A stretch of DNA of 64,000 nucleotides from NCBI GenBank assembly GCA_941918925.1, contig OW799233.1, positions 125,884,833-125,948,832 of the forward strand, in the 5' to 3' direction. Positions 54,306-64,000 of this stretch are shown here, one piece after another. The notes beneath the pieces were generated by a model. The model ran no database searches and had not been told where the DNA came from. It was given only the letters and a program-made list of their open reading frames with translations. Each line of letters starts with the position of its first letter. Position 1 is the stretch's first letter. The DNA is from Phyto melanocephala (lineage: Eukaryota > Arthropoda > Insecta > Diptera > Rhinophoridae). A program made the translations under genes and the position numbers.

Positions 54306-56364
54306 AATGAGGTGCACTTACGATGATACATTTGTATGGGAAAAAGGTTAAATTGTAGACAGTCGATTACCAAAATCAGATATTGGTTTAAAAAAATAAT
54401 GCTTACATACATATAACAAAATTTTTTTCTTAAATATTTTCATTATGGCGACCAAAACTTGAATTAGAAAGTTTATTTTGAAGGACAGACGGGTGGACTA
54501 ATTAAACTCAGAATTTGATTTCATTGTTATAATTATTAGAGAAAAATATTTTTAATTAAAGAGCAAACACATAAGCTTATCTAATCTGTAATGACCTTAT
54601 GCTAGTCTGCAAAAAGCATTGTTCTATTGCACTGCAACTATCAAATGTTTTTTTTTAATTCTAAAACTCTAATGAAATTATTGAAATCCGGGGAAAGAAA
54701 AAACTGTAAATTAAAAAAACCTTCAAACAAACAACAACCCTTATAAAATTTCGCCACAAAAATGTCTTTTCACTATTGTGAAAACAAAAAGGTGACAAAA
54801 ATATGTGCACAAATACAAGCAGATACACTCTCATTAACAGCGAAGGTTGACGACTAGTACAACATTTTATATCTTTTACATGAAGAGAAAAAAACAAAAC
54901 AAAAATAACAACAAAATATTTAAATTCAAGTACAAGTATGTACACGAATTTATGAATATTGTGTGATGGAGCTGCTGTAGTAACTTCAACTACCTACATT
55001 CAAGTCATCCATTCATTATTTGCATACATACACCTCAGTTTTTACTGCGGCTGACGACGACACGATGTCGTCATCATAGAAACAATGAGTGGCTACAATA
55101 TAAACAGTAATAAAAATTCTGAGCCAAAGTCGCCAAGATGGTCATTATGCATGCAAAGTAGGAATACAGAATATGACATGTGCGTGTTATATGTTGTAAC
55201 ATAGAAGGACGAACTTTTACATGCTCTTTAGGTAGGGCTGGGGTAATTCCTAAGAAAATAGCAAATTTAAGTTACTTAGTTAATTCTAAATGCAGGTTAT
55301 TTAAAAATGTGAAATAAAAATACAAATTGGAACATTTTTTCTTACTAATAGAAAATTTTTAAAAATTTGTTTGCCATGCGTAGGGTAGTTGTTACTTTGT
55401 AAATGTACACAAATTAAAATTTATTGTGTATTTTTTTGCTGGTCTTTTAAGAGAAGTATATACAGAAATGAATATCCGTTTGGATTCTTTTATCAAAGAC
55501 CATGAGAAAGAAATTTAAGCAGATCAGCAAAATGTTGTTTATGAATATTACAATGTCCTTCACAATCGTGTACAATCGCCATCATCTTTTAATCTTTATC
55601 CCACAACAAATACGTACACAAACAAATGCCTAAATAAAAAGAAAATGAGAAAAGGGGATTCGGCCTTTCTTTTTGTTCTGTAGTTTATCAATGTCTCTGT
55701 GTTTACAGACTTACAACACCTTTTTTATTTTATTTTATACAGAGAATAAAGGAAATGCTAAATAATAATAATGAAAGAAAGAAGAAATTCTAAGAACAAT
55801 TTTAGATAAGAAGTCAAAACAAATTTAGGTAGGCCGTTAAGAGGTCTTAAAGCGCCTTTAATTTACGTGCTAAGAAGTCATTGAGAGCGAACCGCAATAC
55901 ATAAAAGAATTTAAACAGAGTTTTTTTTTGTTTTGCCATCGGGAAAGGAATCTCCTAAAAATTTTCAATAAACATCAAAATATGTTGTAGTGTTAGAGAA
56001 AGTATTTATTACTATCAACATTTTTTTTCAATTAATTTAAAAGTTATTCGGTATATGCTATTCGGATGAGCGGTTATAGGCCAAAGGATATCGGACTGAT
56101 GTTGGTGGGCCTTTGATTAAAACTTAATTTATTGTAGGTGACAAAAAAAAAAACTTATTGCATGAAGTTTATTCCCATACAAGGAAAAAAGCGAATTTCC
56201 CATAGACCAATCGGATTCCTAATGTCATTAGAGTATATGAATATCGATAGATATAACAATTACAACAAAAACTACACATTTTTTACCATCATACGTTCAT
56301 ATATACATGGGTGTGTATTAACACAGCCTGCTTTTGCTGTTGTTGTTATCTCAATAAAAATCGG
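54306..56364. other. AT-rich stretch without recognised genes
   Basis: No domain-bearing frame, RNA gene or clear repeat recognised on either strand. Confidence 0.35.
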
Positions 56365-56634
56365 AGGCATACGTGGTTTTTTGCTCAAATCTCAGTCGCA
56401 AATGAGTCGACATAGCTGATTTTCAAAAGCAAAATTACTAAAAGCATTTCTGATAAATTGATACTAAAAATGGGTTCGTGAGATTTATAGGGGCCTCAAA
56501 AAGTTGATTTCAACGCTCACACTAATGGACAGATGAACAAGGTTAATCGATTTGTCTATGCATAAGAATTCACAATATATACTTTATGGGGTTGCAAATA
56601 AATACTGTAGAAAGTACAAACAAAATGACAAAGG
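56365..56634 (-). mobile_element. DINE-1/Helentron-like repeat, 5' fragment
   Basis: Reverse orientation: CGTGGTTTTTTGCTCA, AAAAGTTGATTTCAACG, ACTTTATGGGGTTG and ACAAACAAAATGACAAAG. It ends abruptly at the MITE that starts about 56631. Confidence 0.55.
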
Positions 56635-57556
56635 CCCTAACTCAAATAATTGATACTTTACACGAGAAGGTAAAAACGTAATACACGCAAAGAAAAACCA
56701 TGGTTACGACATGATCACGACGGTCATATTATTGTTTCTAAAACAATATTTGGTTGTCGAAAACAAGTAATAGTTATTTTTGTTTAATTTCATCATATAT
56801 TTTGTCACGATAATCCAGCATTTGTTTGAATTGTATCATTTAATGTTTACTTTTCGTAAAAATATCAAAATGGTTATCATTTAAAAATAGTATGATTAAA
56901 AAAAATTATGACGACAAAAATAACATTATATTCAAAAGCATTATAAAATAAAAATAATCACTAAATAATAGGTGAGACAACAGTATGATTACAAATTAGT
57001 CAAGCTATGATATTTAAATAATACTAATTTGATTACAACTGTTCTTCTTCTTGCTGAATAAATTTTTATTATTTTAAAAGTTTGAAATGTCAAAAAAATT
57101 CACAAGAATTTTGAAAAAATTTAAGAAATTTAAAAATAAACGAAAAATAGAAAAAAATTCGAACAAAAATTGCAATTAAATTGGTAAGTACAATCAATAT
57201 GTGTCTGTTACAGCAAAAGACAATAATTTGCCGTAAAAAGCAAAGATTGTTGATTTCTATTGTACTCATATATATGATTATTGAATAATACTTTAATTAA
57301 ACATAATAATGATAACTGGTAACCATTATTATTTTAAACATAATCATACAATTCAATCATAGTATGTTGCTCTTCGATTATGGTTACCACAACCATGTTT
57401 TTTCTTTGCGTGTAGAAAATGAATAATCCTAATGTTACTTCTTTTGTAAAATTCCTTATTTTTGATACTATTGCGTTAAATCTATGGGTCGGGGCGTAGT
57501 TGTGTGAAATGTATTGAAATATCTGTAAAACTTTATTTTCACTTGTTACCATCGAT
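56630..57556. mobile_element. 250-bp-type MITE, interrupted copy
   Basis: Same sequence as 23154-23403: AAAGGCCCTAACTCAAATAA at the left, TAAAACTT...CACTTGTTACCATCGAT at the right. A 719-bp element splits it. The outermost left bases are lost where it joins the DINE fragment. Confidence 0.75.
56694..57412. mobile_element. 719-bp TA-flanked inverted-repeat element
   Basis: Ends CACGCAAAGAAAAACCATGG and, in complement, CACGCAAAGAAAAAACATGG, flanked by TA at 56692-56693 and 57413-57414. The uninterrupted MITE at 23154 reads CGTAATAGAAA where this one is split, confirming the TA duplication. No coding was recognised. Probably a Tc1/mariner-group MITE. Confidence 0.8.
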
Positions 57557-57839
57557 GTACTTCTTTAATACTCTCGCGTGAAGGTTATGATAATTTTGAA
57601 AATACTGGCTTATACACGAAAATTACAGTCAGTTTATGGTCGGTTGTAAAAGCTTCGCAGTACTGTATTCTAACAATAAGAGTTTGAATTAATTGAGAAT
57701 TAAAAGTGCAGTTAAACTTTTTTTCATTAAAAGAATTTTTTAATTTTTGCAAGAAGTTGGACGTATGCTTCAAATTCATAATTTTATATTGTAAAAGTCT
57801 GCTCTTATGTTATTAAAAATTTAGTATAGATAATAAAAA

Positions 57840-58640
57840 GATTAGAACAAGTTGCTCTAACAACATGTCGTCCAGATGCATGCCGTCCAATTGAGACCAT
57901 AAGTACTCCATTAGCATGTTCTGGCAACGAATGCCGTTCTTAGTTACTGCAATTTTGGACTAATCTTCAAACAAGTAAGAAGGCCTAATCACGCCACCTG
58001 ACCAAACCGGACAGTTGCTTCTTGTTGGTGCATTGGTTTCTCACGGAATGCATGAGGATTTTCTGAGCTCCAAATTCGACAATTTTGTGTACTCACGAAG
58101 CCATTCAGATGAAAGTGCGCTTGATCGAGGAAGATGATCTTCTTCGAAAAATTGTCATTGACTTCACTTTGCTCTATTACCCATTGAAAGTATTGCCGAC
58201 GATTTTAATGGTCTGTTGCTTTGGGCTTCTAAATAATCGAAATTTTGTATGCGTGAAGGTGGAGGTTTTTTTCTGTCAAATTCGCTGCATTGTACTTCGA
58301 GAAATTTGAAGTTGTTGAGAACGATGCCGAGTTAATGTTTTCAGGTCTTTCAGGTACGATGATGCACAAAAGTTTTACTGTCCATAGGCGATCTAGTTTA
58401 TTAAATTTTTTTTTAACCACTCTGCTAATGGTAGACACATTAGGCGGATTTTCTCGACAGAAAATTGTACGAAGTTTGGAGCGGTCTCATCATAAATTTT
58501 AAAATTTCCATTAAAAGTTTTTACAATTATAACGCATTGTTCTTTCGTAAAGCTTATTAATTTTAATAATATTTGACAGCTGCCAAATATCGGAGTTGCC
58601 ACTTACGTAAAGAAATAAGACCAAATTTCAAAAGTTCATC
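57840..58640 (-). pseudogene. Mariner-type (DUF4817/DDE_3) transposase remnant
   Basis: Minus-strand blocks in order: LISFTKEQCVIIVKTFN (N-terminal helix), a decayed middle, then the catalytic region FHLNGFVSTQNCRIWSSENP, HAFRE and ECGVIRP-like sequence, followed by LWSQLDGMHLDD near 57860. It is the same family as 16450-17700 but breaks off before the final catalytic block. No terminal repeats were found. Confidence 0.7.
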
Positions 58641-61254
58641 CTTTCTGAGACACTCTTTATAATTAAAATATATTTTGTAATTGTACTGTTTTGAAATAAT
58701 TAAATATAAAGGCTGCCGGAAAACTACACTATTTATTTATACCACCTAATTTCTACTAATATTTATACAACAACATGATCTGGAGTACGTTTGTGTGTTA
58801 GTTTTTACATGGAGATATACACAAAATTCCAAAAAGAACTTTCTACAAAATCTGGATAATCAATACTTTTCCTTAGAGAGCTTATCAGAAATTATCTAAA
58901 AAATATATTGGGCCTTAAGATGTTTTCAAAAAAATTCTTTCTTAGTAAACTTAATGTTTAATGTAACAGATATCCTAAATTAGTTTTATTCTTAAAAGTT
59001 CTAAGTATTAGCTTTATTTTATTTTGTGCAATGAATATTAATTTGAAAACTTATCACTAATTGTATTAATAAAAGTACATCTATTCTAAGAAAATTAGTT
59101 ATGCCAACGAATGTCTGTAAGTTTATTAAAGTTGTCTGCTTCTTGTTAAATATTAAAGCAAATTAATGGCTTTAGGTTTTGCAGTAAATATTATCGTTAA
59201 CACCAAAAAAAAAAAGAAAAACAAACTAAATAAATGACTAGCAGAAATTACAACTTTTTATTATATTCTACATGACTACATTGCCGCAAATAAAATCGTT
59301 CAACCTTTATATTTGTATCACCAAAATACTGCTAATACACCTCAGTGTTGATTTAACTTACCAATCTAATAGCTTTTAGTTATAATAAAAAGTATATAAA
59401 ATCAAAATAAAATAAAAAAACTCTAACAATACCTGTGTAGGTGTCAACAGTAAATATTTTATTTCAAATTAAAATTAATTGCCTCAAACCCCTCGGACTA
59501 AAAAAAGCAAATGTAATACACATAATTATAACTCGGGGCAGCAAACGAAAAATAAATGACATCCTCTAAAAAGAGGCAGCATATAGTGGATATATCTAAA
59601 ATTTTATTAAATTCCATTTATAATGAACAAAAAATTGCTGTCTATGTGTCTGATTCAAAACAAAAAAAAACATTTTTCTCAATCCTTATTTATTTAGTAG
59701 GCAGTTGTGGAAAAAAACTGTAGTGTTGTGAAGGGGGGATTTAGGTTGAGTTTTAATAAAAGGACGATACATTTAACAGTTCATTAACTACACAGTGCTA
59801 CAGGGTTGTTGTAAATCTGTTTTTAATGAAAAAATCGCTTTTAATTTTTTACTGGTTTGAACTGTTTGATTTTTTTTCTATAAAAAACAAATTTTATATA
59901 AAAACTAAATTAGATTCAGTATCTTAGTATCTTTAGTCTTATAAACGAAGCCTTGATTTCGCACAGATATCCTTTTTAAATTCAACTGAATAGAAATTCT
60001 CAAAAAAAAAATTTTTTTTTATAAACACAATAATTTTTTTACTAATTTCTTATTGTGCGGTTTTTTACTAGTTATAGCAAGTGTATAGTCCCAGTAACAA
60101 AACAACATACAGTGATGGACCTAACTATAGGCACACCCTGCCCAACAAAAAAAAATTTAATTCTATTCGTATTCCTGAACACAAAATAAAAATAATAAAA
60201 TAACTACACTATAAACATAAAAATAATAAAACTTTTATTAAATAAAATTTTTATTTTGCAGCACAGTGTTATTACACTTTCGCTGACTTAAGGGTAGTTG
60301 CAAGTTTTAAACATTTTTTTTCCCAGTAACATTGTCTTTATGATGAAAGTTAAAGATGTATAAACAAGATAATATCTTACAATATCTCAGACAAACTGGA
60401 CCAAACACAGATAGATGGTTGGTGGAAACAAGTAAAGCGATAAAAAACTTACTAATATTTATCATCCATATGGAAATCCATATTTTTGTCTTTAACAACG
60501 AATCTAAAACTAAAGGGAAAATGTAGTAAAACAAGCAACACGAAAACAAACAACTCGAAATTATGAAAACTGACAACCAACCAGATTTGTTTGTAAAATG
60601 TGTTTTTTCCTCACTTTTAAAAAAGGGGCAATGAACCACGAAAACAAATCTAGACTTAAAGCACAAACAAATCACATGTTTCTTTTTTCATTCTTGGCAA
60701 ACGGAATTTTTTTTTGTAATATTTAAAAATTATTGTTGCAAAATATATTTACAAAAGTCAGACGGTTTTTTAATAGTCATTGTTAGAAGCAGAGAAAAAA
60801 AATTAATAAAAAAAAAGTAATAAAAAACCAGCATAAAAATTAAACAAAAACCGTTCAGATGTTTTATTACAATTCAGATAGACAGACATCATAAGTATCA
60901 TTGTCGTCATTATCATCGCCATTATTATCAGTAACTTTACAGTACAAAACAGATGCACTGTTTTTCCATGATTTTAAGTTCGTGGAGATATATATTTACA
61001 AACATACATACAAAAGTACATGCATACATATGTACGTACGTACAGTAACAATTCTCAGTTCTGTAAAAAATTAAACAAATTTATGAATTTTAAAATAAAT
61101 GGAAAAAATACAACTGATAATGAAAATGCAGTGGTTCTTGTTTTTGCTTTGTTACGTAAATCTTTAAAAAAAAATTTGCAAAATTTTATTTGAATAAAAT
61201 AAATAAAAATAAAAATTTGTATAAATTAAAATTTTTTTTTTCAATTTAGTCTTT
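58641..61254. other. AT-rich stretch without recognised genes
   Basis: Open frames (for example 60307-60675, minus, 122 codons, hydrophobic and Phe/Cys-rich) show no recognised domain. A sequence CAGTGATGGACCTAACTATA (60111) resembles a Tc1-type transposon end, but no partner was found. Confidence 0.35.
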
Positions 61255-61700
61255 TAGTTCAATTATTGTAATATTGTAGGAGGTACATCCACTTTAACGC
61301 CAATACCCATATAATGATTTTACTTAAATTCATATAAATTCTCTATGGACAAAGATTTTGGAGAATAAGGAACTCTATATTGCAATATGTAAGTTGAATT
61401 TATTAGAAAAAAAATATTTTACACGCCTACTTTAACGTCCACTTCTAACATGTTGTGGTAAAAGGCAGTGGGCAATATTGTTCTTATTGAAAACATTTTG
61501 AGGCTTAATATATAAAAAAATAAATGTATAGAAAATTGGACTTAAACAAAGAAAGTAATTCATATTTTTATGTAAAAATTGTATCTATAGTAATTACAGT
61601 TGTTAACAAAATAATTAATTTTGTAATTTAAAAGTACTGCACTAAACTGGTGGTGGGTATCAAACATTTGTCACAGCCGATTATATTGCTCTTACTTGAT
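61255..61700 (+). mobile_element. DINE-1-like repeat, second subfamily, 3' fragment
   Basis: 61280-61450 matches, in reverse, one 290-bp unit of the element at 21537-22285 (CCACTTTAACGCC, TTCATATAAATTCTCTAT, TTTAACGTCCACTT). It is followed by a DINE 3' end, AGCCGATTATATTGCTCTT. The complete DINE at 61703 is inserted directly behind it. Confidence 0.6.
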
Positions 61701-61702
61701 TT

Positions 61703-62693
61703 TATACCATTCACCTGTGGTGCACAAGGGTACATATAGCTTTGTCATTCCGTTTGTCATTTCTACAATTTTCATTTCCGACCCCATAAAGTATATATTT
61801 TCTGAAAGCTTATGAATAGAGGAGTCGATTAAGCCATCTCCGTCTGTATGTCTGCCCGTGTGTTGGTTGAAATCAACTTTTACAAGCAACCATATGTTCC
61901 TCAAATCTGTGTATGGTATCAATCTTTTGGAAATATCCGGTAATGAATACCGATTGAAATTTAGCACAATCGCCCCATAACTTTCTGAGATATGAACAAA
62001 TAAACACGACTGCCTCTGTTTTTTCCATATTTCTACCACCAAAATTAAATTTTTTAGCCATAGAATAATTACTTCTATTTGTAGATATAATATGTCTCTA
62101 GAGGTATTCGTGAAAAATGTAATCTAATCGGTAAAGTTATGGGCAAAAATTTTTTTTGTGAAAATATATATTTCAACGAAAATTAATTTTTTCAGCTTTT
62201 AAATAACCGAGAGAGTAATTATTGGTATTATCTGAAAGGACTTGACTAGCGCAATATAAGCAATATAAGAACAATTAAAATTCATGATGGCTGCCAAAAC
62301 AAAATGGCGGACAATAAATTTATATATGGGCCAAATCTGGTATTTTAAAATGAAACTTCTAGAACCCCCTCAATATTGGTATCAAATAAAAGGGCTTGAC
62401 CAGAAGAATACAGTAAATTATTAAAAAATGTAAAATCCAAGATGGCGTCTAAAACGAAATGGCGGAACAAATTTTTTTAACCCCATCAATATGGGTATCA
62501 TATGAAAGGCTTGGCCAGTAGAATACAGTTAACTTCGTAAAAATTCAAAATCAAGGATGGTGTCGGAAATAATAAGAAAAAATGGCGTATAACATGAGAT
62601 ATAGGTTAAGCTACGATGTGGGATGATACCTATGTACAAGATGGTGAAGGGTATTATCAGATTCGGCACGACCGAATATAGCACTCTTATTTG
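61703..62693 (+). mobile_element. DINE-1/Helentron-like repeat, complete copy
   Basis: The most complete copy (991 bp): 5' TATACCATTCACC and GGTGCACAAGGGTA, CATTCCGTTTG, CCCATAAAGTATATATT, short GTCY block (CCGTCTGTATGTCTGCCCG), then internal units CAATATTGGTATCA...GGGCTTGACCAG...AAGATGGCG (about 62260-62570), and the 3' hallmark GATTCGGCACGACCGAATAT. Frames of 116 and 62 codons within it are not genes. It lacks coding and would need a Helentron protein in trans. Confidence 0.8.
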
Positions 62694-64000
62694 TTTTTTA
62701 ATTTAAAAAAATAACTACTATCATACTTTAATTATAAAAAACCATAAACTTGGCAGAAGGATAACACACCAGGAAACAAATAAAGTCGGAATTTGTTTTC
62801 CAAATTTAAAAAAAGGTTTTGTGTTTTTATACTTAAAGATAATGGTGGAACTACCCAGTAAAAACTTATGCTTACCTATAAGCAACCAGCAAAACAATTT
62901 TGCACTAGTTCAATGTAGATACAATTTTTCATGACTTCTTATTCATAAGGGCAAAAGGATGCATGAAGAATGCCTTCTCCAAATATAAAGTAGTTAGCCT
63001 TTAGTGATGTGCTTCAAAATAAATTCATATGCTTTAAAAAAAATTTGAATAATTCAAGAAAGCAGACATTATTAACTCATAAAACAGGGGTTTCTTATTT
63101 TCTATTGGAATTGAAGAAAATTAATTTTTGCTAGGCAGGTTTGTAATGTATTTATTTTTAAATAAAGAATTTCTTTTAGAAAGCGTCACCTTAAAAAAGA
63201 AGTGATTTTTTACTGCTTACATTTAGTATTTCTGTATGTTTACTTTTCATACATGTTGTTATTGGTTTTAAAACTGCAATACAACCTGATTTTCTCTAAG
63301 GGAGAAAGAGAAAGGAAAAATTGTTGTTGCTTATTCTACTGTTACTCCGTTAGATGTACAAAACACACCAGTTCATTTATCTAGCTTAAACCTTTCAGTT
63401 CTACAAATTAATTTAATTATGTACATACAACTTTTTACGGTTCTACCAATTCAAACTATAAGATATGGGCGTTTTAACTTTTCAACAAAAACTTTTTTCG
63501 TTTATATTTTATCTATTAAATGAATGCAAAAAAGAAATGTTTTAACAACTCTAAAGCTATGTGTTAAATAAAGTTTTCTCTCGGTTGTAAACTTCCTTTA
63601 TTAGTTGCTAAATCGTAAATGTTAAGTTAAATATTTATTTATGTTAACATGTATGCACTAAACGTACATACTTATGAGTGTAATACCACCAGTTTGTGCT
63701 TTAACATGTATGATTAAATGAACATATAAATAATATATATTTACTATTTTATTTTATTTTGCTCACTAAATAGTTTTTTGGAGTACAAATACTCCAGACA
63801 ACCAGCCAACTCTCGGCATTTCAATGATTGTATGTAAACAACAGATACAGTGCATACAGCAACACACAGTCAACATTCAACATTTACAAAAACAGGAGTA
63901 AAAAGTACAACTTTGTAATGAAAAAAAAAATTTAATACAAAGGGAACCAAAAGTTAAAAAAGTAGTTTTAAGGACTGTAATAGTATAATAAAACAATTCA
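62694..64000. other. AT-rich stretch without recognised genes
   Basis: No recognised gene or repeat up to the window end. Confidence 0.35.

Noticed and set aside
60111..60150. Tc1-type transposon end
   Set aside because: CAGTG...GGCACACC resembles such an end, but no inverted partner was found within several kilobases.
60307..60675. 122-codon hydrophobic protein
   Set aside because: Low-complexity Phe/Cys/Ile-rich translation of T-rich DNA with no domain; weak start context.
61692..62061. 116- and 62-codon minus-strand genes
   Set aside because: They lie wholly in the DINE at 61703-62693 and recur as partial frames in other copies.

Overview
The window looks like AT-rich, repeat-packed nuclear DNA from a higher fly (Diptera, probably a calyptrate fly such as a blow fly, flesh fly or house-fly relative). 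The evidence is the set of elements: DINE-1/Helentron-like repeats with GTCY tetranucleotide runs inserted in T-rich sites, Helitrons, Penelope-like retroelements, Tc1/mariner, pogo and Harbinger remnants, a tRNA-derived SINE, and CAA/CAT microsatellites. I found no intact host protein gene, rRNA or tRNA gene. The species is inferred from style, not proven. The window reads as intergenic or intronic DNA; everything with a recognisable protein domain belongs to a transposable element, apart from one decayed coiled-coil coding remnant near 50.5-51.3 kb.

Layout. 0-12 kb: small inverted-repeat elements (293-530, 1066-1232, 11265-11472), an old DINE-like copy (4197-4960), an RNase H remnant of a non-LTR element (5880-6560) and mariner-type transposase debris (about 3100-3300, 7091-7630, 9193-10839). 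12-29 kb: a DINE inserted in a DINE (12886-14545), a mariner remnant carrying a SINE (16450-17700), a second RNase H remnant (19330-20165), a DINE with three 290-bp tandem units (21537-22890), a 250-bp MITE, a DINE split by a 353-bp inverted-repeat element, and a pogo-like element nested in another pogo-like element (27862-29306). 30-36 kb: the 3' end of a Helitron with helicase coding, a second small Helitron with six 123-bp repeats, a LINE remnant and a mariner copy.

37.0-46.4 kb is the most informative block. A Helitron (5' TC, 3' CTAG, between host A and T) built largely of 118-bp tandem repeats was hit by a Penelope-like element (37881-39652) and by a LINE (39952-44989). The LINE keeps a complete 966-residue endonuclease/reverse-transcriptase ORF2, but a DINE (43279-43961) interrupts its ORF1. 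This gives a relative insertion history.

47.2-49.8 kb holds two more Penelope-type loci. All three Penelope loci have an inverted copy of their own 3' end at the 5' side, and each carries a candidate hammerhead ribozyme core in the 3' region (CTGANGA, then T, helix II, GAAA). Helix sequences differ between loci while pairing is kept. This is the strongest candidate for functional non-coding biology in the window. 50-64 kb holds a Harbinger-like element, a MITE split by another TA-flanked element, a mariner remnant and a full-length DINE (61703-62693), separated by AT-rich DNA in which I see no genes.
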